From: Phallusia mammillata
Lineage: Eukaryota > Chordata > Ascidiacea > Phlebobranchia > Ascidiidae
Length of the DNA stretch: 64,000 nt
Assembly (NCBI GenBank): GCA_003260075.1
Contig: QLIY01000058.1
Location: 226,237-290,236 of the forward strand
Direction of reading: 5' to 3'
The position numbers and the translations under genes are program-made. Positions 11,519-24,300 of the stretch are shown here, piece by piece (the stretch's first letter is position 1; each line of letters starts with the position of its first letter). The notes under the pieces are model-generated. The model was not told where the DNA came from, did not search any database, and saw nothing but the letters and a program-made list of their open reading frames with translations.

Positions 11519-11957
11519 CCTGTAACAGCTGTACATTGATTTAGTTCAGAAAAATTAATTGCCTGTTGCTTGGGGGACTTTAATGAATCATGAAGACACT
11601 TGATTGTAATTTAAAATAGAATTTAATCAGCGCTCTCAGTTACCTTACTATTAGTTTATAGATGCTACATTCAACACTTATACTTTTGCAGCAAGTTCGT
11701 GTTCTAAGCCCTGCCCCTGTTTGGCATGCCAGCAAAGCTGTAGCTTAATTTATCTCTAGTGCTCTGTCGTTGACAGTAGTGGGACTGCGAATCTATGCTG
11801 TCTGGCTCTGCGAGCAAAGCTGCCATAAATAATTTATCAGCCTCTGCCGTGCTGCTGTTGCTTTACTAGACTTTCCCAGCTCGCAAGGGCACATTTAAAC
11901 TCCCATCATCTTCGGCTTGTTGCACGAATAATGTCCACTTGTTACGTCATACATTCA

Positions 11958-12205
11958 CAGTTGTCTCAAGTTAGTTTATGCTCGAACAATCATAAAAAAC
12001 AATCAAACATCATCGAACAATCATACTGTAAAATGAAAATGAAATTAAAAAAACAAGTATTAGACTTTATCATTAATACCCCCCCCCCGTCTCAAGTTAG
12101 TTTATGCTCGAACAATCATAAAAAACAATCAAACATTATCGAACAATCATACTGTAAAATGAAAATAAAATTAAAAAAACAAGTATTAGACTTTATCATT
12201 AATAT
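11958..12205. repeat. Near-identical direct repeat across a 10-C tract
   Basis: About 105 bp starting GTCTCAAGTTAGTTTATGCT is repeated immediately after ten Cs (12069-12078) with two or three substitutions. The pattern is that of two overlapping contig ends not merged. The 98-residue frame that spans it is therefore not a real gene. Confidence 0.7.
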
Positions 12206-12444
12206 ATGTCTGTTAATTTGGCTCTAAAACGTTGTTATATGTTTTTACTGAGCCAAAACGACGTTGTTTTAAATCAGCAACTTGGCAAAAAATAGATTAA
12301 ACAAACAATAACTCTAATTGAAAACAATAAAAAGTGCATTTTCCAGTGTAATGACCACACTGTGCTTGTAATTGTATGTAAAATCATCATGGAATGAACA
12401 AAACATCATATATCGCAAACAGCGGAAAAATGTTTGTAATCCAA

Positions 12445-12690
12445 TCAGGGCGTCGTTTTTTTCCCGGAACTTTCCACCCTGGCCTCAATGTAGTCGATTT
12501 TTCGTTCCAAAGCAGTCAGTTTTTGGTTCAACGAAGTCAGCCTGTGTCTGCAAGATGAGTCGAATTCGTTGAGAAAAGTTGCAATTTTCCTCATGCACCC
12601 AGTAACGAGTTCAATGTATTCACGGTTATTCCAGTCTTCTTGTATGTTCTCATGCCTCCCAGTGTCCCCCAAACTCATCGAGTTCGACAT
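12445..12690 (-). CDS. BRK1: BRICK1/HSPC300, small subunit of the SCAR/WAVE actin-nucleation complex
   Basis: The 81-residue product contains the BRK1 core almost without change: [15 protein letters not shown], then a [17 protein letters not shown] segment, then [19 protein letters not shown] near the C-terminus. These form the long helix that packs with WAVE and Abi at the core of the five-subunit WAVE regulatory complex, which activates Arp2/3 at the leading edge. Family members are about 75 residues, so length agrees; the first dozen residues are the variable part. The whole coding region is one uninterrupted frame. Vertebrate BRK1 has introns, so this copy is either intron-free by loss or retroposed. 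Since the frame is intact and the residues are conserved it is probably functional. Confidence 0.9.
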   Translation of the reverse strand: MSNSMSLGDTGRHENIQEDWNNREYIELVTGCMRKIATFLNEFDSSCRHRLTSLNQKLTALERKIDYIEARVESSGKKTTP

Positions 12691-14626
12691 TGCTGATGAC
12701 CGCTAGGTGGTACAACGAGCACTACGTGAATACTGGAAAACGCCACAGAGGTATTTACAACTCTAAAATAAAAAATATCATTACAGAAAACCTGTGGAAG
12801 TGCAAATAAAATTGGGAGTTTTTCCAGTTTAGAAAGCAATTTTGGATTTTGGTTTCTTTAAGACGGGATCGGCAACCATTTTTGCACCGTTTATGGACCG
12901 AATAAAAACCTAAATTTTATCGCGGACCTGCCTTCAAAACAACAACTGCTCAGGAATGATATTTATTAAAGCTTTGACTCAATAGGACTAGGAACCCTGA
13001 AAAGCTATATGCCTTAAAATCATGAGTTTGTAACATAATTTTGCAAACAACCTTGGTCAAAGTCATTTTACAGTCGCCGGGAGCTCTGTCACTTGGTCAC
13101 ACCAAAAACAACTATTTGATACGAAACACACAGTTCGGTTTTCATTGACTATGCTACGAGCCCTTCTACATGTGCGCGTTGATGTTTCAAGCCAAACAGC
13201 TTCGTATGCCTCTTATTATTATATCAGCGATAGTGATAAATAGGGGTGTAACTAACATTAGTTATTTTGTCAAAGGACTGTCCGCAAAATAAAGTCTCGC
13301 TCGAATCGCTTCGTAAAGACAAAAGTTTGCGGACACTTTCTGAGAGTGTGTGCTATTAAAATTACTGGGAAAAGTATAACGCTGTGTTTAACGCAATGTG
13401 TTACCGTATACATTTTTTGTTTTGCATTTCCGTTTCTGACATTCAAACCATCTAACAGAGTTGCCCATTTGTAAAATAGTTCTTTGGTTTGTTGATGAGA
13501 AAAATTCTGCAATTTTTCTGTGTTCAATCGCTGCATTTAGACTTAGTAACTGTACATATTGAACAAAACATCAGTAGCTTTCTGTACACTGAAATACAAC
13601 TTCTACAGAGCTGGATAAACGTTGCACCCCGCTTAGAAAATTGGGGTTGTTTGCGTAAATATGCGTTTAAAATCAAACAACTGTACTACCAACCAATCGT
13701 TTTTTGTAAAAGTTATCGTATATCAGGGCAACAAAAGTTGACAAAATATATTTTATGTGTCACGAATATTCCTGTCATATTTCCACCAAAGTACTGTCCT
13801 GTATATTTTGCCAATCGTGCAATAGCTACATCACGAACATCTTATGCTAAAAAGTAATTATTCCCTCGATTACATACTGCCCTTTCTGTCAGAAAACCTT
13901 CCGCTATTAATCGTCAACCTGCTAGGTAGAATTCTTGCTGCAACTTGCTTATCATGTATTCCTTATTGGTGCTTCTCTAAAGGAAGCTGCGTTGTTGCTC
14001 GCGCCTGTTACGTAGCGGAAACACTTCGCCTTACTATACTTACGCAGCTTCTCATTGCAAATTCCTGCCTTAGCGCTGAATTTCATAAACTCTTAAGGTT
14101 TTTACAAAAACACAATTTTGATAAATTTTTTGTCCAATTTATCCGACAATTTAAACTGTATGTAAAATTCTTTAAGCACTCTTTTTTGGGACGTAATTTA
14201 TGTAGACTGATCTATTTATTATTGTACTTTTGATTTTAGTTTGTAAATATCACTGTTTAGGTAATTTGTGTAAATAATGAATATATTTTTGTGTTTTTTA
14301 AAATGACGACCTTGCGGGTACCCGTACGTACAAAATCCAATGAGCACAACATAATCAACCGCTAAATGTACTAGCGGATTTACACGAAAAAAAATTGATA
14401 AAAAAGCTCGTTGAAAAGTTATTTGCTTGAATTAAAAACTAATATATTGTTAAATGTGGTACAATATTAATATTTACATAAACATGCACCCAAAAATGTT
14501 GTTGATAAACCGCCATGCATGTCCGTACAAATAGTGGCAGTCAGTTGGATTATTTATCGACCATGTGTTAAAAAAAGTACGGTCATTATTTTTTTAATGC
14601 TAGAAATCGTAGAAATGGAATAAGTT

Positions 14627-14627
<1 letters not shown>
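12691..14627. other. Intergenic stretch upstream of eIF3A
   Basis: Two frames of more than 120 codons (13489-13857 and 13844-14233, +) overlap each other, are rich in F, L, C and I, and show no domain I recognise; their composition is that of AT-rich non-coding DNA. Nothing else is supported here. Confidence 0.4.

Positions 14628-14721
<94 letters not shown>
14628..14721. other. 94-base pure C tract (probable filled gap)
   Basis: An uninterrupted run of C on the given strand. Others of this kind are at 19234-19329 (96), 21331-21369 (39), 29122-29160 (39), 29343-29394 (52), 40965-41060 (96), 44324-44358 (35), 44495-44541 (47) and 59566-59635 (70). No G run of this size exists. They are best read as placeholder for unknown sequence. 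Confidence 0.7.
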
Positions 14722-14890
14722 ACATGCTGTTGATGGTTTTGATCTATTACTAAAGTTATCGTTTTGAGTAAATGTACATGTTTTGCTTTTTTGTCGGTTT
14801 AGTTATTGCACAATTTAAATAAACGAAGTAGAGCGACATGTAAAACGTATTTTTTGTGTTATAGTGGAATGCTGCTTTCTGCGGCGATTT

Positions 14891-14896
14891 CTTCAG
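14891..14896 (+). promoter_or_regulatory. Candidate acceptor just upstream of the eIF3A start
   Basis: CTTCAG at 14891-14896 follows a T-rich stretch and lies 29 bp before the ATG. Tunicates attach a spliced leader to many mRNAs, so this could be a trans-splice acceptor; it could equally close a 5' UTR intron. Confidence 0.25.
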
Positions 14897-14925
14897 TTAA
14901 AATATAATTTTGTGTAAAAGGAAAA

Positions 14926-17900
14926 ATGCCTGAATATTTTCAACGACCAGAGAATGCTCTGCGAAAAGCTCAAGGTTTGTAAAATGGCATTTTTATTTGA
15001 GTTCCTCGATTTTGTTAATAAACGGTTCTTCACAATAATGTAAATGATGGACTGAATTATGATTAAAGTACATAGCACATTTGCCCCTTTTGAAGATGCA
15101 ATAAGTTTCACTATTTAAATACGAATGAATAATATTTCTGAAATTGCAAAATCATTATGTTTGTCAATATTTATTTCATAAACAACTCAATAAAAACCAC
15201 ACTTTTCAGAATTTCTTGATGTTGGAAAACTAAAGCCAGCATTGGATGTTTTGAGCGATGTTCTTCGGAGCAAAAAACATCGGACATGGCAGAAAGTTCA
15301 CGAGCCGATCATTCAGCAATATCTGGTCTTGTGTGTTGAACTACGGAAAAGTCAAGCAGCTAAAGAGGGTTTATACCAGTACAAGATCATATGCCAGCAG
15401 GTATGTCTGTGTATGCAATGATATCATTGTCTTGACAAATGATGATCAATTACATCGTACCATCTGCAACTGTGAGCTTGCTAAGCCTGTACTTGCTAAT
15501 TATAGTTTTCTTCTTTTTTGATAATTACATGAGGTTAGAGCAATTGGTCTTGGGGTGAGGCCCAGTCTGCAGAACATGGCAGTTCCCGACGAGATCTCGT
15601 GCGTGCAGGACCTACATGTCCCGCGCGTGCACGACCCGTAAGTTCGCATGCAAGACCAATTTCAGCAGGCGCATAAGCAAGTAAAAGAGGTCAAGACAGC
15701 CCAATTAAATGCCTTTGGTGCAAACTCCAAAATTTGGCGTGCAAAAATTGTTTTTCAAAAAAAAATGCGCGTGCAGCTGCCACACTCTGCAGACTGGGGT
15801 GAGGGGTTGTAAATAAAATAATACTATAATTTACTCTCTCATAGGCCACCCAGACTTGGCACAGACTTTGCATGGGCTTAGTGTGGGCTAAGTTGGCTTG
15901 TAGGGCTCACAGTTTTAGCACCCTTAATCATATGCCCTAAAATCGAACTCTTGAAATCAACTTTTTTACTTCAGGTGAACACAAAATCTTTGGAAGATGC
16001 TGTGACCCATTATTTGAAACTGGCCGAAGAGAAAACCAAAGAAGCCAGAGAGAAGTCGGCAGAAACTGCTTTGAAAATGGTCGAGGATTTGGACATGATT
16101 GAATCCCCTGAAGGGTGAGGCTCTTGTTGCGTTTACAGGTGTCTGACAACATGCTACACAGTTCCCAACTCATTCACTAAGAACCCTGTACTTGGCTTAA
16201 AACGGGCCTTGAACTTAAACTACTGATTTGCCTGGTGGCTATCTTTGCACTTGTGCTTTGGATTTTATGGCCTAACTGGAAAATAGCTACAGTAAACATC
16301 GGTTAATCCAGATCTGCGTCCCCCCCCCCTCACTAAGAACCCTGTACTTGGCTTAAAACGGGCCTTGAACTTAAACTGTTGATTTGCGTGGTGGTTATGT
16401 TTGCACTTGTGCTTTGGATTTTATGGCCTAACTGGAAAATAGCTGCAGTAAACCATAGTTAAACCAGATTCGGTTAATCCGGATCTTCGTGTAATTCTGA
16501 CAAAACTTGAGGTACAAATGATTTGTAATATGGTAAGGCTTTAACTAATCGACATCGGTTAATCCAGATCTTCACCTAATCCTGACATTTTTTTTGTCCA
16601 AACGGCTGCGGATTAACTCAGGTTTAATGTATTTCTAGTTAAATATATGTATGCATTTCAGTTGTAAGTTTTTTGTTCTTGTTGTGTGTTTAGGATGTTG
16701 CTTCGAGCCGTCACAGGTGAAGATACTCAGGATCGAACGGACAGACTTCTTCTAACTCCATGGGTGAAATATTTGTGGGAACCCCCCCCCCAGTTTTTTG
16801 TTCTTGTTGTGTGTTTAGGATGTTGCTTCGAGCCGTCACGGGTGAAGATACTCAGGATCGAACGGACAGACTCCTTCTTACTCCTTGGGTGAAATATTTG
16901 TGGGAGAGCTACAGACAATGTCTCGACTTGCTTCGAAATAACTGCAGAGTGGAAAGACTCTATCATACTATTGCTCAGCAAGGTTTGATAAAATGTCCTT
17001 TTTCTGTTTGTCTACTTGAAGTTCAAAGCATATTTGTAAATCATGAAATTGTGTCTTACATTTTTATGCACCTTTTGCAACAAAAAATGGAACTTTGCTA
17101 AAAATGCCATTTGTGCAACTTTTAAGTGTCAGTATTTTAAATTGTAAGGTCTAAGCAAAGTTGCAAATCATGAATTAACGTCTTTATTTTTTTGTATAAA
17201 TTGTGCAGCTTTCAAGTTTTGTCTGAACTACGATCGTCGCACGGAGTTCCGCAAACTCTGCGACAACTTGCGCAACCATGTAAAGTTGAGTGAACAACGG
17301 CACGGAGCTCAATTCTCGGTGAATCTCTCTAATCCCGAAACTCAGGCTCTTCATCTGGAAACAAGAATTGCACAACTTGATGCTGCTATTCAGATTGAGC
17401 TTTGGCAGGTGCATAAAAAATGATAACATAGACATTAAAAAAAGATTAAATTACATTCTCTTGTAATCAAAAAATGTCATTAACTTGTTAGTTTGGATGT
17501 CCAACCTGCCCATTTGCTGTTTGAAAATGATTTTTTGTTTTATGTTTTGTGGTACAGTGCTAGTACAAGACACACCATATCTTTAGCACATACTCAGTTT
17601 ACCAATTAGACCTACTGCTTTTACCCAGATTATAATGTTCCAATGCTGTTTTTAGGAAGCTTTTAAGGCAGTTGAGGACATTCATTACTTGATGTCGCTA
17701 TCAAAACGTCCTCCCAAACCACAAATGTTGGCAAACTTCCACAATAAGTTGTGCTTGGTTTTCTGGAAAGCTGGCAACATGTTGTTTCATGCTTGCTCAC
17801 GTCACCGACTTTTCCATTTAACTCGCGACATGAAGAAAAATGCAACACCTGATGATTTGGCACGGTACAAAATAACTTTTTTTTACAGTTACACAAATGT

Positions 17901-19232
17901 TTCAGCCCAAAAAAATTGTTTAAAATTAGATGACAGCAATTTAATGTAACAGTGCAACTTTTTGTCTTACCACTCGCATTTACTCTATTCAAAAAAGTTT
18001 GCCCACAAGCATACATTGAGTTATTGTATGGGTGGTACTAAATACTGGATGTGACCGCATGATATTCCTTTTAAAACACTGCATTGTATGTGAAATGTAG
18101 AAATACAAGCCCAACAAGGGTAAAATAAACCAGATTCTAGTGTAATTTTATTTACAAACCCTCACCCAACCCGAATAGCTCTAACCATTAGCGCTTTCAA
18201 AAGCCCGCAAAATTCTATTTTCTTAAAAGCGTATTCAAGTTCTTTACAACTTCCTGTCGTGTGATAACATGCGGTATCATGGAGTATCATGCGGCATTTA
18301 GTGCCACCATTATTGTATGCCTAAGTGCATGCTGTTAATTAAATTTATTAAAACACCTAGAGGCAAAAAACTATGGTATGTTTCAATTTCACTTAAAAAA
18401 TCAATTTTACTGATTTTTTGATTTCAGAATGGCATCACTGATGTTGGTTGCGACACTGGCAATTCCCATTACCGAGCAGAAGCATGGTGTCGGGAAGATT
18501 CTTGACATGGAAAATGCGCTGATTGATAAACATCTCAATCTCTCCAAACTGCTCGGGTTGGATCGGCCCCAAACAAGGGATTTGCTCATCAAGGACTTTG
18601 TAAGTTTGTTGTGTAAGTTTTTTAAAGATGGTTGTTAAAATACCCATGTGAACCCTAAATCATTTAAAAGTGCATTGATGAATAAAAAAATGTTGCCATA
18701 GAGAACTATTTTATCAAGGTTTTGCCCTGGTTTAAGCTAACTTCATGGGTTTTGGATTTTGTTGCTCCCCCCCCCCGATGAATAAAAAAATGTTGCCATA
18801 GAGAACTATTTTATCAAGGTTTTGGCCTGGTCTAAGCTAGCTTCATAGGTTTTGAATTTTGTTGTTGTTAAAAAAAGTAGTTCAGGACATATATATTGTA
18901 ACATTATGTTCACAACGAATTTGCCACCAGTGTGTGAAATCACAATTACAGAGGAACATATGGGAGCTTTGTACCAGTTAACATAAAAGTGGTTAAGGAC
19001 ACATACCTTGAACTTTTCAAAAAATTCTGACATCTGCACTACAAAAGTGGTCGATACAAAACTCAGCATTCATACTCATGTTAACTGGTACAAAGCTCCC
19101 ATGTGTCCCCCCCCCCCGTTAAGGACACATACCTTGAACTTTTCAAAAAATTCTGACATCTGCACGACAAAAGTGGTCGATACAAAACTCAGCATTCATA
19201 CTCACGTAAACTGGTACAAAGCTCCCATGTGT

Positions 19233-19331
<99 letters not shown>

Positions 19332-21330
19332 ATTTTGATGATAAAAGTCGGAAAACATGTATTTACAAGTTTAATGATGAAAATAACAGCCCCAAATATA
19401 TGGCTGATGGTGGCATGAGCATTTGCTGAAATGTTTGAATAATGCCCCCCCCCCTGATGATGGCATGAGCATTTGCCGAAATGTTTGAATAATAAAGCAT
19501 GTTGTTTTTTACGTCTATTTGGGCCGCCATTTTCATCATTAAACTTATGAATATATATAGTGTCCCAATGTATTTAAAAAAATTACCCCCCCCCCTTACG
19601 TCTATTTGGGCCGTTATTTTCATCATTAAACTTATGAATATATATATTGTCCCAATGTATTTAAAAAAATTATGCAAACTTCAATTAATTCCAAGTTAAT
19701 GTTTTAGCTGAAGTACAATCTCCTTCAATACTGTCCACAACAACTGCGGGATTTGTATCAGTGGCTAGAGAAGGATTTTCATCCGCTACGCTTGACTGGT
19801 CGTGTGTCTGGCGTCCTCCACTGGATAAAAGAACAAACTCGCGAGCCAGAATTGGTGCAATATATTCCATACCTGGAGAATATTGTGATTTCAAGGGTTT
19901 TACAACAGGTATGTGGTGTCAGTATGTTAGAATCTTATTACTGCAAATCTCCTAACTGTAAAGGATCAATTGTGTGTTATGAAAACATTATGCACTGCTT
20001 TTTTGTGTTGTTTCTCTAAAAATGTTTTTTGTGTCATTACTTTTAGGAATGGGCCAAAACTGCAACTTTTTTGTTCGGTCGAACACTGGGCATCTCATGT
20101 TAATGCTTGGTGCATTGGTACCGAGTGCTTGGGTTCTGGTTGAGCTCGGCCCATCCCTAATTACTATGTATTTACACTTAAAGTATTGCTAAAATGCACT
20201 CTTTTAGGTTTTTGTGAGCTTTTCTAAACACCTTTCATGAGCTTTATGTTGTAATTTATGAGCTTGTTCTCATTTGCAGGTGTCGCAAGTTTACCAGACA
20301 ATTGAGATAAATCGTCTGTTGGAACTTTTGCCGTTCTGCTCTCGACTTCAGCTTGAACGAACGATCGTTGATGCAGCAAGAAACGGGCAATTGCAGGTGA
20401 TGTTTTGTGACTGGCTACTGGCAATGATCCCCCCCCCCTTGATGCAGCAAGAAACGGGCAATTGCAGGTGATGTTTTGTGACTGGCAACCACCAATGACC
20501 TTTAACTAGTAGATTCAAACTTACTTGTACCCTGTTATGCAATAAACCAAAGCTCCTTAACCTGGGGTAAACGAACCTTTGAAAGGTCATAAACAAGTTA
20601 CATGCATAGAAGTCCTTTCCACGTTTTGCCCCACTTTTAAAACATTACTCGCCTTGGCAGGATATGCACCTGTTTGATTTATTGCAGTTTGTTTCACATA
20701 ACGGATACACACCTGTTGTCTGTGACTAAAAAAAGATCACATTTTACACAGCATTGCCATAATTGGTTAACGGTTATGAAAGAATATCAACAAGTAAATG
20801 AATCACTACTTTATATGTCTGCATAAAAGTCTAGAGCTCATCAAATCTGTTATTTGACCATTTGTGTGAATAAAACCGTGTCATAAATTCATTTAAAACT
20901 AAAAAAAAACACAATTATTGCCATTTTAGAAACTTATTAAATTGCAATCACCGACCCCCTGAACTCTCGGCGTTTATGACTGTAGCTTTAAAGCTACTTT
21001 TTTCTTTGCCAACATTCAACGACTGTACACGTTGGTCACATAAATTACTAAACACTTGTTTCTTTTTTTTAGATTCGAATCGACCACAATCTTGGTTCAT
21101 TGAGTTTCGGGACGGATCTCAACGCTTCACCGCTCTATGTTGAGGACGAATTCTTTGAAACTTATCGGCTGCAGAAACTTCCGAGCGAGAGAGTGTCGGA
21201 AAGGTTTAACGTTATGGCAAAGGCTCTGCTGGTTGCAAATCAAATGCTTAACTCAAGAAACATTGAGGTTTTAAAGCCTTTATTATCTTTTGTTTAAATA
21301 AGTTGGGTTTTGTATTTTTACCATAATAAG

Positions 21331-21371
<41 letters not shown>

Positions 21372-24300
21372 CTAAACAATAAAAACATTTTTTTATGATT
21401 AAAAATTTTTAGGACATTTTTAATCTCAGTCTTATTGGGACAAGAGAGATGGTTTTAAATAAAAATAATAATTGTTCAATTTTTTTTCAGAATGACGTCG
21501 TTCGACAACAACAAGCAGTTTACTCTTACTACCAAAAAACTCGTCAGAAGGACCACGAAGCGATTCTTGAACGAAAGTTTATCATCGAACAAAGAAAAGA
21601 AAGATTGGAACATATAACTCTCGAAAAAGTTAGTTTAATTCAAAATAATTTTATTGGATTGGTATTTTTGACCCAAGGGGCAACTTGTTACTTTGTTTTT
21701 TGCCTTTCTAAAAAGCAATGATTGGGTGAAATTTACCGGTAGAAGCTAAATTACTAAGTGCAGTCTCTATTGGCAACAGCTCTATCTAGTGTTGTGTGCC
21801 TACATAGAAATAGAAATACTGCAAGAATATTGAGAAGCTCTTACCATACGTCCTACCTATGTTTAGTGCAGGATGTATTTTAAATGCTTCCAATATATAT
21901 ATCATTTTAGCATAAACACCTAATGTTTGTTGTTCGCTGCAACTAAACAGCAAACTATTTAACCAAAGTTTTTCCATTTATAAATTTTCTTTTGTTCAAC
22001 CGGCGAATATAAACAAATCCCATGTTTCAAAAATTTATTCAGCCGAATCGGCCACTTTTGCAAAGATTCGGTTTCGGCCGAATAATTTGTTGCGATTCGG
22101 CCGAAAGCGAATCTTTTACGAACACACATTTAAAGCGTTAAACATGTCTCATCTGCTTAGTACCTACTAAAATCTCGCCAATCATTACATTTTTAACACA
22201 TTATAGCTTTTCCCACTGCAGACAAAAAATCAGTAATTCATTGTCGGGCAGAACCAAATTAGGGACGAAACACAACCATTCTGCACTAATTGCCTGGTAA
22301 ATAACTTANTTTTGCAAAGATTCGGTTTCGGCCGAATAATTTGTTGCGATTCGGCCGAAAGCGAATCTTTTACGAACCCACATTTAAAGCGTTAAACATG
22401 TCTCATCTGCTTAGTACCTACTAAAATCTCGCCAATCATTACATTTTTAACACATTATAGCTTTTCCCACTGCAGACAAAAAATCAGTAATTCATTGTCG
22501 GGCAGAACCAAATTAGGGACGAAACACAACCATTCTGCACTAATTGCCTGGTAAATAACTTATGTTTTCATGTCAAACCCGTAGGGTATGACTTCGCGTG
22601 ATGTCATAAATGATTCGGTTGATTTGGCCGAATTTATTCGGCAAAACCGCCGAATATTCGGTTTCGGCCGAATCAAGTACATCACTAGTTCTTATAACAC
22701 AAAAAGGGCACTGGCCCAAAAATTGAGATAATTAACTGTAGTTCAGTGGTGTAAAAGCGTCCAACGGCTAATCGACATCAGAGCATCAGTATTTTGTTTA
22801 TTGTGTTGGTGTGCTAGTGAATGTTTGTGCAAGCCATGCATTGTTCGATATAATTGTCTTAAATTTTGTTGCAAAATCTTTCAACAACCAAATATATGAT
22901 TGGGTTCCTTGACAAGTTTGCAACTTTTTTGTCATGTTTACAATTTTTATCAATTATATTTCTTTCAGGAGCGTAAAGAGCAAAGGGCCATGTTGGAGCA
23001 AGAGGAGGCTGTGAAGGTTGCCGAGCAACAGAGGCTCAACAAGGAGCAAAAAGAGAGAGAGGCTCAGAGGAGGAAAGAGCTTGAGGAGGAAGAGAAAAGG
23101 AGAACGGCCACCGATCGGATCGAGATGATTAGGAAGAGTGAGATCGGACAAAAGATGCTGAAGGACATCGATCTTAATGTGAGTTGAATTTCAATTTTAT
23201 GCTTTCAACCAAGTTAAGTCTAATGGACCAAAAAGTCTTTCCAACTGAGAATTTTCAGGGGACTCTTACTAATGTCACCCACCAAAGTCAAAACACATGC
23301 AAAGTTCATCACCTACAAGTAATCAAAATGACTTCCTTGGCTATTCTATAGGGCAGTGGTTATCAAACTTTTTTTTGTTGCGACGCCTCTGAAAAAGTTT
23401 TCTAGACTTGCGACGCACCAGCAAATAAAAGTTAATGAAGAAACGTATTATTAAAATTAAAGTTGTGTTTATTGATACAACAACAAAAAGCCACTAAACG
23501 GAATTATTCTGCGACGGCCTGGAAAATTGAAACGCCGCACCAGGGTGTTGCAACGCTCAGTTTGAGAACTAAACCCTATGGTTAAGTGAACCAGTGTCTG
23601 TTGACCTTTTTTATTTTTATGACACACAGAAATCTTTTGATTTTAAATGAGTTGCACAAAATTGAAAACTTTTTTCCAGAACTTGGATGAGATAAATCCT
23701 GACGAGTTGATGAAACGTCAGATGGAAACAATGGAAAGGGAGAAGAAGGAATTGCAGGATCGATTGAAAGCACAGGAGAAGAAGGTGAAATATATCTTGC
23801 TGCTTTTAACTTATTAGCTCCAATTGTAAAGCATACAACACCAAAAATAACTTATCTAATCAGTGAGGTTCAATTTTTGTTGTAGAAATATTTTAATGAA
23901 GATTACAATGGCCCAAATAGACGTAAAAAGTGACATGTTTTGTTATTCAAACCTTTGGGCAAATGCTCATCAGTGATATGAAGGGCTACCTCAGTTACCG
24001 TTTATTTCCACTTGAGTCGCATAAAAAAGATTGATAGTAAGATGCTTTAAAATTGAAAGAAATCTTTCTGATAATTAATATTTCACACACAAGCCATGCA
24101 TGAAACTAGTGTTTTTGTAGTTTTCTGTACAAGTGTGTGTGCTTGAAAATTAAAATATTGAAGGAAAATTATTGTCCAGTGGCCAGTCAGCCCTCATTTA
24201 CATTCACATGAAATGTGGGTGTTACGCCGTTGGTAGATTATTTGTCGACAATTTTATGGATTATCACACAGAGTCGTTTTGATTTCTATGTGATAATTCT

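Larger units (their letters stand above)
6862..12444. other. Gene-poor 5.6-kb stretch
   Basis: I find no complete gene. The stretch includes block 3 of the G-gamma duplication (9430-9645), a 3'-anchored repeat at 7800-7956, a hAT-like MITE at 11371-11518, a contig-overlap duplication near 11958-12205, and a weak candidate exon at 10680-10875. Two CRE octamers lie at 8439 and 8485. Confidence 0.45.

Noticed and set aside
11931-12227. 98-codon frame with an internal repeat
   Set aside because: The repeat is the unmerged overlap on both sides of ten Cs, and the frame runs through the filler.
13489-14233. Two overlapping plus-strand frames of 122 and 129 codons
   Set aside because: Hydrophobic, biased composition, no motif, and mutually overlapping; typical of AT-rich non-coding DNA.
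16694-16781. An alternative, mutually exclusive eIF3A exon 4
   Set aside because: The first copy lacks its second half and donor site and ends at ten Cs; it is a truncated duplicate.
19008-19429. Frames encoding long poly-proline (+) and poly-glycine (-) stretches, here and at 28997-29408, 40896-41170, 44162-44645
   Set aside because: They only exist because C tracts read as CCC/GGG; the tracts look like gap filler and the surrounding residues match no family.
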